15,722 bases of DNA, from contig JACZYI010000019.1 in the NCBI GenBank assembly GCA_022571175.1, forward strand, positions 1 to 15,722, in the 5' to 3' direction. The stretch comes from Pseudomonadota bacterium (GTDB lineage Bacteria; Pseudomonadota; Alphaproteobacteria; Sphingomonadales; SMXR01). Positions 1 through 7,295 of this stretch are shown one piece after another. Each line of letters begins with the position of its first letter. Within the stretch, counting starts at the first letter, position 1. Both the position numbers and the translations under genes were made by a program. The notes beneath the pieces are model-generated. The model ran no database searches. It saw nothing but the letters and a program-made list of their open reading frames with translations, and was not told the DNA's origin.

Positions 1-2235
1 GCATCCACATCCTGCACTGAAAACCAGACGGCGGTGACCACGGTTACCTCTACCGATATTGATGCAAGCGATACAGCCACCTACACCATTACTGGCGGCG
101 CGGATTCCGCCAAATTCAATATTGATTCTTCCACTGGCGTTTTGACTTTTGCCTCAGCGCCCGATTTCGAGTCGCCCAACGACCTGGGTGATACGGCTGG
201 CAATAATACCTATGTGGTTGAGGTGACAATCACGGACAGTGGCGGCCTTACCGATGTGCAGACACTGACTATTACTGTGAACGATGTAAACGACGATCCC
301 ATTATTACCTCCGACGGCGGTGGGCCCACCGGCTCCAAATCAGTGGCTGAAAACCAGACCGGTGCAACCACTATAACTTCAACAGATGTGGATGGTGGTA
401 CACCCAGCTATTCCATCACCGGCGGTGTTGATTCATCCAAATTCAATATTGACAGTTCCACTGGTGTTTTGACCTTCAAGGTAGCCCCTGATTTCGAGAT
501 ACCAACAGATTCCGATACGAACAACACCTATATAGTTGAAATTACAGTATCGGACGGCAATGGCGGCACAGATGTGCAAACACTGACCATTACGGTTACT
601 GACGTGGGGGAGGGCGGTGCAAATGCGGCCCCGAGTATCACCTCTGACGGCAGTGATACAACAGCTGCCAAGTCTGTGGCCGAAAATCAAACAGCAGTGA
701 CTACGGTAACGGCGAGTGATGGTGATGGCGATACGCCGGAATTTTCAATTACCGGCGGTGCAGATCAGCTCAAATTTGATATTGATTCCTCCACCGGTGT
801 TTTGACCTTCAAGACAGCACCTGACTTTGAGTCAGCTACAGATTCAGATACTAACAACACTTATGTGGTTGAAATCACCGTTTCAGACGGCAATGGTGGC
901 ACTGATGTTCAAACGATTACGGTTACGGTTACCAATGTAAACGAAGCGCCAACGATTACTTCCGATGGCGGGGGAACAACGGCATCCAAATCTGTGGATG
1001 AAAACCAGAATACGGTGACCACTGTTACCTCTACTGACATCGACGTTGGCGATACAGCCACTTATACCATTACCGGTGGTGCTGATTCAGCAAAATTCAG
1101 TATTAATTCTTCCACTGGCGTGCTCGTATTTATTTCGGCACCAAATTTTGAAATACCTACGGATTCAGATGCCAATAATACTTATGTAGTCGAAGTAACC
1201 ATAACCGACAGTGGTGGCCTTACCGATGTGCAGACGCTGACTATCACCGTTGCTAATGTTAATGAAACGCCAATCATTACGTCGGATGGCGGAGGGACCA
1301 CCGCTTCCAAGTCAGTAGATGAGAATCAAACGGCTGCGACCACGGTTACCTCTACCGATGTGGATGGTGGCACGCCCAGCTATACTATAACGGGCGGTGC
1401 GGATGCAGCGATCTTCGCTATTGACCCAGCCACCGGCGTTTTGACTTTCAAGACAGCACCTGATTTTGAGAATCCGGGTGATTCCGATGGCAACAACACC
1501 TACATCGTTGAGGTCACGGTCTCTGATGGCAATGGTGGCACTGATGTGCAGACACTTACCATTACCGTTACCAACGTCAATGAAGCTCCCGCCATTACTT
1601 CGGATGGCGGCGGGACCACCGCATCCAAGTCTGTGGCCGAGAACCAGACGGCTGTAACCACCATAACCTCAACTGATGTTGATGGCGATACGCTCACCTT
1701 TTCGATCATTGGCGGCGCTGATCAGGCCAAATTTTCTATCAATCCAACCACCGGTGAATTGACATTTGTCTCAGCACCAGATTTCGAAAATCCCACCGAC
1801 TCCGATGGCAACAATACCTATGTGGTGGAAGTGCAGGTCTCAGACGGCAATGGCGGCACGGTCACGCAAATACTTACTATTACGGTCACCAATGTTAATG
1901 AAGCACCGGTGATTACCTCTGATGGTAGTGGATCAACAGCCACCAAGTCTGTGGAAGAAAATCAAACGGCGGTGACCACTGTTACGTCCACCGATGTGGA
2001 TGCAAGCGATACGGCTACTTACAGCATTACCGGTGGGGCGGATTCAGCCAAATTCGACATTGATGCCTCCACCGGCGTTTTGACCTTCAAAACCGCCCCT
2101 GACTTTGAAAATCCCAATGACCTTGGAGATACCGCAGGAAACAATACTTATGTGGTTGAAGTGACCGTTACAGACGCTGCGGGCGCTACCGATGTGCAAA
2201 TCCTGACCATCACGGTGACCAATGTAAATGAAGGG
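1..2235 (+). repeat. Seven tandem cadherin-type repeats of about 318-333 bp
   Basis: Repeat units begin at 298, 631, 949, 1270, 1588 and 1906, preceded by a partial unit from base 1. Each full unit opens with a P-x-I-T-S-D-G segment, then S-V-x-E-N-Q, T-S-T-D-x-D, I-T-G-G-x-D, a D/N-x-x-T-G-x-L-x-F strand, A-P-D/N-F-E, N-N-T-Y-x-V-E, and ends V-N-E-x. This is the bacterial cadherin-domain pattern, with acidic residues placed for Ca2+ binding. Unit lengths are 333, 318, 321, 318, 318 and 330 bp. The length differences come from a linker after unit 2 and a four-residue insertion (N-D-L-G-D-T-A-G-N-N) shared by the first and last units only. Confidence 0.9.
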
Positions 2236-3576
2236 CCCCAGGCAGCTTCAGTGGATTTGGGTGCGACACCAGAAGAAATTGGGATCACTTTTTCGGTAGC
2301 GGATTTGCTCGCAAATAGCACAGATAGTGATGGCGATAGCCTGTCTATTACATCCCTTGTTTTGGCGGATCCAAGCCAGGGCACCTTGATAGATAATGGC
2401 GATGGAACCTTCACCTTTATTCCTGCCCCGGATTTTAACGGCGACAATGTGCGCCTTGATTTTGTGGTGTCTGATGGCGAACTTGTAGCCTCTTCATTTG
2501 CCACCCTGGCAGTAACTCCTGTTAATGATGCGCCGGTGGCGGAAGATTTCTTGCTGGGATCTGCCCAGGAAGATGGGTCCATTACCTTCACGGCGGCTGA
2601 TCTTTTGGCGCACACCAGCGATGCCGACGGAGATGTTCTTTCAATTGTTTCTGTGAGTTTGGCAGATCCAAGTCTGGGAACTCTGGTGGATAATGGTGAT
2701 GGAACATGGACCTTTACGCCAGCTTCAGGAAGCTCGGGAGGGGTGGTCCCGCTTGTCTATACCGTGACCGATGGTCAGGTGACTGCCACTGCGGAGGCCA
2801 GTGTTGACATTACGGCACCGAGTGTCACACCCACACCACCTGCTGCGCCCGATACGGACACACAATCACCCGCGGAAGCGCCACCCTCAGCCCAATCAAG
2901 TGCCGATGCGGCTTCTGATGCCGCGCTTATTGTAAACAGCCCGATCTCTTCGCCCGGAATAACAATCGGCTTTGGCCTAGGGGAATCGGATGACCGAACA
3001 CCTGCAGAAATTCAGCGGGATCTGGCTGCATTTACAACCGGCATGATTTATCTGGATGCGGGCATCCCCGATTTCTTCGCTGAGGTGGAAGAGACATTTG
3101 AATATCAAATTCCTTCGAATGCCTTCTCGATTCTAAATGGGGAGGGTCCCTCGGCGCTCAATGAAATCACTGATCTGGAGGCCACTCTGGCTGATGGCAC
3201 ACCCTTGCCCAGCTGGTTGACTTTTGATCCCGAAACCCAGACGTTTAGCGGAACCTTGCCTGATACGCCCGGCCTTAATATTGAAATTCAGATTACCGCC
3301 CGGGACGCTGATGGAAATGAAGCAACCGCTACTTTCCGCATTATCCGAACGGATCGAACCGCTGACGATGCTGCTGTCAGTTCTGATGAAGATGAATTGC
3401 CTGATGAGGAATCAATTCCTCCATCTACCAGTGTTGCTGTGGCAAGTGAGATTTTACTTCCTGAAAATACTTCTGAGATCAACAGTAATGTACGGGCGTC
3501 ACTCAGTGAACAAATCGAACAATTCGGCGACGCAAAAACTATGCGAGATGCTGAAAATATAAATGCCTCTGTCTAG
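1..3576 (+). CDS. Giant cadherin-repeat surface/secreted protein, C-terminal part (5' end outside window)
   Basis: The reading frame is open from base 1 to the TAG at 3574-3576 (1191 codons), so the true start lies upstream; the GTG at 34 sits inside a repeat and is not a start. Visible order: six full cadherin-type repeats and the end of a seventh (1-2235), two cadherin-like repeats of a different class (2236 to about 2815), a Pro/Ala/Ser/Thr linker (about 2815-2925), then a dystroglycan-type cadherin/Ig-like domain (about 3040-3345) with the hallmark LPSWLTFDPETQTFSGTLPD. An acidic, non-repetitive tail of about 75 residues closes the protein. The protein is Thr/Asp-rich. Such repeats bind calcium and form rods in adhesins and biofilm proteins outside the cell. 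I see no RTX nonapeptides, LPXTG or autotransporter barrel. The next gene starts 10 nt later, so this is probably the first visible gene of the export operon and its likely cargo, which is inference. Confidence 0.88.
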   Translation, partial: ASTSCTENQTAVTTVTSTDIDASDTATYTITGGADSAKFNIDSSTGVLTFASAPDFESPNDLGDTAGNNTYVVEVTITDSGGLTDVQTLTITVNDVNDDPIITSDGGGPTGSKSVAENQTGATTITSTDVDGGTPSYSITGGVDSSKFNIDSSTGVLTFKVAPDFEIPTDSDTNNTYIVEITVSDGNGGTDVQTLTITVTDVGEGGANAAPSITSDGSDTTAAKSVAENQTAVTTVTASDGDGDTPEFSITGGADQLKFDIDSSTGVLTFKTAPDFESATDSDTNNTYVVEITVSDGNGGTDVQTITVTVTNVNEAPTITSDGGGTTASKSVDENQNTVTTVTSTDIDVGDTATYTITGGADSAKFSINSSTGVLVFISAPNFEIPTDSDANNTYVVEVTITDSGGLTDVQTLTITVANVNETPIITSDGGGTTASKSVDENQTAATTVTSTDVDGGTPSYTITGGADAAIFAIDPATGVLTFKTAPDFENPGDSDGNNTYIVEVTVSDGNGGTDVQTLTITVTNVNEAPAITSDGGGTTASKSVAENQTAVTTITSTDVDGDTLTFSIIGGADQAKFSINPTTGELTFVSAPDFENPTDSDGNNTYVVEVQVSDGNGGTVTQILTITVTNVNEAPVITSDGSGSTATKSVEENQTAVTTVTSTDVDASDTATYSITGGADSAKFDIDASTGVLTFKTAPDFENPNDLGDTAGNNTYVVEVTVTDAAGATDVQILTITVTNVNEGPQAASVDLGATPEEIGITFSVADLLANSTDSDGDSLSITSLVLADPSQGTLIDNGDGTFTFIPAPDFNGDNVRLDFVVSDGELVASSFATLAVTPVNDAPVAEDFLLGSAQEDGSITFTAADLLAHTSDADGDVLSIVSVSLADPSLGTLVDNGDGTWTFTPASGSSGGVVPLVYTVTDGQVTATAEASVDITAPSVTPTPPAAPDTDTQSPAEAPPSAQSSADAASDAALIVNSPISSPGITIGFGLGESDDRTPAEIQRDLAAFTTGMIYLDAGIPDFFAEVEETFEYQIPSNAFSILNGEGPSALNEITDLEATLADGTPLPSWLTFDPETQTFSGTLPDTPGLNIEIQITARDADGNEATATFRIIRTDRTADDAAVSSDEDELPDEESIPPSTSVAVASEILLPENTSEINSNVRASLSEQIEQFGDAKTMRDAENINASV
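2236..2815 (+). repeat. Two cadherin-like (tandem-95 style) repeats
   Basis: Units start at 2236 and 2533, about 297 and 285 bp. Both share the order V/A-D-L-L-A, D-x-D-G-D-x-L-S-I, L-A-D-P-S-x-G-T-L, D-N-G-D-G-T and F-x-P-A, and end in a V-S/T-D-G strand. They differ clearly from the upstream repeats and match the Cadherin_5/tandem-95 type found in long bacterial surface proteins. They mark a switch of domain type before the linker and the C-terminal domain. Confidence 0.75.
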
Positions 3577-3585
3577 GAGTTCCGT

Positions 3586-5112
3586 ATGAATATGAAAATA
3601 TTATTCTCGGTTGTCATCGGTGCAGTGCTTTTGGGAGCCTGCACGGTCAGGCCTAGTCCAATTTCCATCTCGGACAGATCACTCCAGGCGCTGGCTGACA
3701 GAGCTCTCATGTTTGCAGGACAGGAAGAAATTGATGGGCCAATTACCCTTTATGAAGGGATGGCCAGGGGCATCAAATATAATCTCGATCATCGTCTTAA
3801 AATTATGGAACAGGCCACAGCTATCGCCGGACTTAATCTGACTCAATTTGACATGCTGCCCCGGGTTGTTGCACAAGCCGGTTATACCGAACGAAGTAAC
3901 GTGTTGGCAGCCTTCAGCCGGTCTGTTTTAACAGGCCGCGAAACTCTGGAGCCATCCACGTCCCAGGACCGAGGCCGGTGGGCAGGTAACATTGTATACA
4001 CCTGGAACATTCTGGATTTTGGTGTCAGTTATTTTCAGGCTCGCCAATCAGCTGACCGGGTTCTCATTGCCGGAGAGCGACGCCGCAAGGTTGTTCAAAA
4101 CCTGATAATGGACATTCGTTTTGCTTTTTGGAGAGCAGCGGCAGCTCAGTTGTTGGGGGATCGTGTGCAGGAGGCGCTGAACCAAGCCCAGGTAGCCTTG
4201 GATGATTCCAGGAGTATTGAGGCGGAAAGCCTGCAGCCCATCATAACATCCTTGCGATTTCAGCAGTCTTTGCTCGAAATAATCAGGCAATTAGAAACAT
4301 TACGAGACGAGCTGTTACAGGCCAAGACAGAGCTGGCAAGCCTTTTGAACATTCGTCCGGGCACAGATTTTGAACTGGAGATACCGGATGACATCTCAGT
4401 ACCCCAGGATTTGCGGCAAATTACGATTGATAAGCTGGAAGATTTAGCCCTTGCATTCCGGCCAGAGCTTTATGAAGCGGATTATACCGAACGTATCAAT
4501 GCCCAGGAAGCCCGAAAAGCCATCGTCAGGATGTTGCCTGGTCTGGAATTGAATTCAGGCGGTTATTTTGATGCCAACTCATTTGCCTTTAACAACACTT
4601 GGGCTGAGCTGGGCACTCTTTTTACTTGGAATTTGATGGACCTTGCCTCCGGCCCCACTGCAATACAATACGGAAAGGCTCAACAACAGGTGTCCGAGCT
4701 TCAACGTCTTGCACTCAGCATGGCTATAATTTCGCAAGTAAGACTGTCTCATCAGCAATATACTTCCCTTACCCAGCAATATAAAAGAGCTAGGGAAATC
4801 AAGGAGGTAAATCAGCGGATTGCGGAATATACCGTGGCTAGGGTGGAATCCCGGAGTGAAAGTGGGTTAGCTGAAATCCGGACTCAGGCTGCTGCTATTT
4901 TTGCTGAGCTTATGGAATATCAGACTTATGCTATGCTCCAAAACGCTCTGGGTAGAATGTACGCCTCTTTGGGACTTGACCCGCTGCCAGATGTCATATC
5001 AGATGACAGCATTGCAACGGTTGCTGCGTCTATTGAAGGTCGGTTTATGGCATGGGAAAAAGGAGATATTTCTCAATTGTTAAGTGATGCCATGAGTGTT
5101 CAACTTCAGTAG
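3586..5112 (+). CDS. TolC-like outer membrane efflux/secretion lipoprotein
   Basis: This 508-residue protein starts with a lipoprotein signal peptide whose lipobox L-G-A-C places the lipidated cysteine at residue 19; the following Thr is compatible with outer-membrane sorting. The body is long amphipathic helices with two half-repeats, each showing a TolC-family strand turning into a helix (N-I-L-D-F-G-V-S-Y-F-Q-A-R near residues 144-156; W-N-L-M-D-L-A-S-G-P-T-A in the second half). The length fits the outer membrane factor family, whose trimers form the exit channel for type I secretion or efflux complexes. The start ATG has a good ribosome site (AGGAG at 3575-3579, 6 nt away) overlapping the stop of the cadherin gene. 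Two or more adaptors follow directly, so it is most likely the exit duct of this cassette. The exact substrate is not shown by the sequence. Confidence 0.88.
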   Translation: MNMKILFSVVIGAVLLGACTVRPSPISISDRSLQALADRALMFAGQEEIDGPITLYEGMARGIKYNLDHRLKIMEQATAIAGLNLTQFDMLPRVVAQAGYTERSNVLAAFSRSVLTGRETLEPSTSQDRGRWAGNIVYTWNILDFGVSYFQARQSADRVLIAGERRRKVVQNLIMDIRFAFWRAAAAQLLGDRVQEALNQAQVALDDSRSIEAESLQPIITSLRFQQSLLEIIRQLETLRDELLQAKTELASLLNIRPGTDFELEIPDDISVPQDLRQITIDKLEDLALAFRPELYEADYTERINAQEARKAIVRMLPGLELNSGGYFDANSFAFNNTWAELGTLFTWNLMDLASGPTAIQYGKAQQQVSELQRLALSMAIISQVRLSHQQYTSLTQQYKRAREIKEVNQRIAEYTVARVESRSESGLAEIRTQAAAIFAELMEYQTYAMLQNALGRMYASLGLDPLPDVISDDSIATVAASIEGRFMAWEKGDISQLLSDAMSVQLQ

Positions 5113-5132
5113 ACCAATCAGGTGAATGGGTG

Positions 5133-5942
5133 ATGAGCGTTAGAATGTCGTCATTCTTGGATTGTTTGAAGTCCAAAAAGTTCCTGATTTTATTGGCGGT
5201 AGGTGTAACCGCTTTTTGGCTTTCATCACCGGTTTTTGGATATCAGAAAGCCGGAGAGAATCGTGCAAAAAATTCAGTCCGGGCCCAGCTTACCCCAGTC
5301 AATTTTACAACCCTTTCAACCGAATTGGCCGGGAGAATTAGCACAATTTCTGTTCGTGATGGCGATTATTTTACGCAAAACTCAGTATTGGTTGGTCTCG
5401 ATTGTTCGATTTATCAAATGGAAATGAGAAAGGCCCTCGCGGATTTGCAAGTGGCTACGGCCAACCTGGTCGCCATTGAACGGCTGAAGGAGTTGAATTC
5501 AGCCAGTGAACTCGAAATGGGAAAGGCCATTGCCGAACTTGCTCGTGCAGAAGCTCAAGCAGATGTAATGACGGCAACAATTGAAAGATGTGAAATCCAT
5601 GCTCCCTTTCAGGGCCGGGTGATGGATGTCTTTGTTCGTGAGCACCAATATGTAGCGGCGGGCGACCCCTTGATACGTGTTTTGGATGATCGAGAACTCG
5701 AAGTGGATATGCTGGTTCCCTCGGTTTGGCTAACATGGATTGAAGAAGGATCGTCATTTGAATTTAATGTGGACGAATTGGAAACCCCTTACACAGCTGT
5801 CGTCATTTCCATTGGTGCTTATATTGATCCTGTAAGCCAATCTATAAGGGTACGAGGCACTATTCAGGGTGATTTTCCTGAACTCATGGCCGGCATGAGC
5901 GGAACGGCTGAGTTCTTGATTCCAGTTGTTGATCAACCATGA
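5133..5942 (+). CDS. HlyD-family periplasmic adaptor (short form)
   Basis: This protein of 269 residues has an N-terminal basic stretch and one membrane segment or signal anchor (about residues 17-35). The lipoyl-like half-motif (A-G-R-I-S-T-I-S-V-R-D-G-D, L-V-G-L-D) comes next, then a short helical hairpin (about 85-145), the second half-motif (I-H-A-P-F-Q-G-R-V, V-A-A-G-D-P-L) and a beta-barrel ending in G-M-S-G-T-A. This is the membrane fusion protein fold that bridges inner-membrane pumps to TolC. The ATG at 5133 is chosen because AGGTGA (5120-5125) lies 7 nt before it; a GTG at 5130 is also possible. The stop codon overlaps the next start (ATGA, 5939-5942), so translation is probably coupled. 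The hairpin is shorter than in classical HlyD, more like RND/MacA-class adaptors. Confidence 0.85.
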   Translation: MSVRMSSFLDCLKSKKFLILLAVGVTAFWLSSPVFGYQKAGENRAKNSVRAQLTPVNFTTLSTELAGRISTISVRDGDYFTQNSVLVGLDCSIYQMEMRKALADLQVATANLVAIERLKELNSASELEMGKAIAELARAEAQADVMTATIERCEIHAPFQGRVMDVFVREHQYVAAGDPLIRVLDDRELEVDMLVPSVWLTWIEEGSSFEFNVDELETPYTAVVISIGAYIDPVSQSIRVRGTIQGDFPELMAGMSGTAEFLIPVVDQP

Positions 5943-7291
5943 CCTCTGAACAGGATTTGGCAGGAAAAGTTGAAAAGCTCTCACGCCTTCTGGTGATGCT
6001 GCGGGAAGCGCTGGAACTTAACAACGAAGAGGATATTCTCTTTGATCTGGCGAACAAAACCAACCTTCTCATTGACTATCGCTTGTGTGTTATCTGGGCT
6101 GAGGGAGGTAAAAGGAATGGCGTTCAGACGGTATCAGGGCAAACGAACATCGATCAGGATGCGCCCTTCATTCGCTGGATTAACAAGGTTCTGAAGGCCC
6201 AATTTCGATCAAATTTCAAGCAAGATTTTCGTCTCCTGAAGCGATCTGAAATTAAGTCGGAATTACAGGCAGATTGGGGCAGCTGGTTGCCTGAAAATGG
6301 TTTGATTATTCCGCTGTACGGAGAGGGTCAGAACATCCGTGGTATCGCTTTTTTTGCGCGCGAAGCAGAATGGAAAGAGAAAGACATTAAGTTGTGTCAG
6401 GAGGTTTGTAAAAATTATTCGCTCATTTGGGGAAAAATTGCTACCAGACGGAGATCATGGGGGCTGCCGAAATCCTCATCCCGGCGAAAAGTTGTTTTAG
6501 CAATCGCTCTTGGCTTATTTATCTCTTCTTTGATTCCCGTAAGCCAGACCATTTTGGCGCCTGCCGAAATCATTCCCAAAGATCCCATACTCATCCGCTC
6601 GGAGGTGGATGGTATCATTGACACTTTCTACGTCGAACCCAATGAGAAGGTCAGCGCAAACCAGCTTATTCTCAGGCTGGATCCGACAGATTTTAAAAAT
6701 GCTCTTCTCATTGCCGAGAACGAATTGCGTGTTTCAGAAGCAGAGCACCAGCAAGCCGCTCAAATGGCTATCAACAGTTCTGAAGCAAGAGCTAAAATGC
6801 CCTTGCTTGAACGCCAAGTTGCCACCAAACAAGCCGAAGTTGAACTCTACCGGAGCAGATTGGCACGCGTGGAAATTCGGGCTCCCAGAGACGGCATCTT
6901 CGTCATAGGAGATTTGAATATCTGGATCGGTCGTCCGGTAGAAACGGGACAGCGCATAGCAACCATCGCAAACCAGAATAATATTGAAATCGAGATTTTA
7001 TTGCCGGTGAGAGACGCTATCACATTGGATTTGGGTACCGAGGTGAATATGTTCTTGAATATTGCCCCGGGAAGTCCGTTGGCAGCCAGCCTCACTTTCG
7101 CAAGCTACCAGGCAGAAATAACCGCGGAGGGCGTCTTGGCTTTTCGCCTAAAAGCAGCCTTGAATGACAACAATAATAAACCGAGGATTGGACTACGGGG
7201 AACCGCTAAGCTTTATGGCGAAAAAAGTCCCATCATAATGCATGTCCTCAGGCGACCCCTGGCGGCCATCAGACAATGGCTGGGGTTCTGA
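5939..7291 (+). CDS. GAF-like domain fused to HlyD-type adaptor
   Basis: The protein has 450 residues. Residues about 10-170 form a soluble domain without a signal peptide. Its C-terminal half (G-L-I-I-P-L-Y-G-E-G-Q-N-I-R-G-I-A-F-F, then W-x-E-K-D-I-x-L-C-Q-E-V) resembles a GAF fold. A basic stretch (R-R-K at 182-184) and one membrane helix (about 185-205) follow. The rest is an adaptor: first lipoyl half (E-V-D-G-I-I-D-T-F-Y-V), an Ala/Glu-rich helical hairpin (about 250-320), second lipoyl half (I-R-A-P-R-D-G-I-F) and a beta-barrel with G-L-R-G-T-A near the end. The topology therefore puts a possible sensor in the cytoplasm and the adaptor in the periplasm. It overlaps the previous stop by 4 nt and ends 4 nt before the next gene. 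The adaptor assignment is firm; the GAF assignment is from pattern only, and no ligand can be named. Confidence 0.78.
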   Translation: MTSEQDLAGKVEKLSRLLVMLREALELNNEEDILFDLANKTNLLIDYRLCVIWAEGGKRNGVQTVSGQTNIDQDAPFIRWINKVLKAQFRSNFKQDFRLLKRSEIKSELQADWGSWLPENGLIIPLYGEGQNIRGIAFFAREAEWKEKDIKLCQEVCKNYSLIWGKIATRRRSWGLPKSSSRRKVVLAIALGLFISSLIPVSQTILAPAEIIPKDPILIRSEVDGIIDTFYVEPNEKVSANQLILRLDPTDFKNALLIAENELRVSEAEHQQAAQMAINSSEARAKMPLLERQVATKQAEVELYRSRLARVEIRAPRDGIFVIGDLNIWIGRPVETGQRIATIANQNNIEIEILLPVRDAITLDLGTEVNMFLNIAPGSPLAASLTFASYQAEITAEGVLAFRLKAALNDNNNKPRIGLRGTAKLYGEKSPIIMHVLRRPLAAIRQWLGF

Positions 7292-7295
7292 TTAA

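Noticed and set aside
1..2235. Direct repeats considered as a CRISPR array or satellite
   Set aside because: The period of about 320 bp is a multiple of three, units are diverged and the frame is continuous; these are protein domain repeats.
2148..2615. Antisense frame of 155 codons in the repeat region
   Set aside because: It is a by-product of Thr/Asp/Val-rich codons on the sense strand, with no independent evidence of coding.
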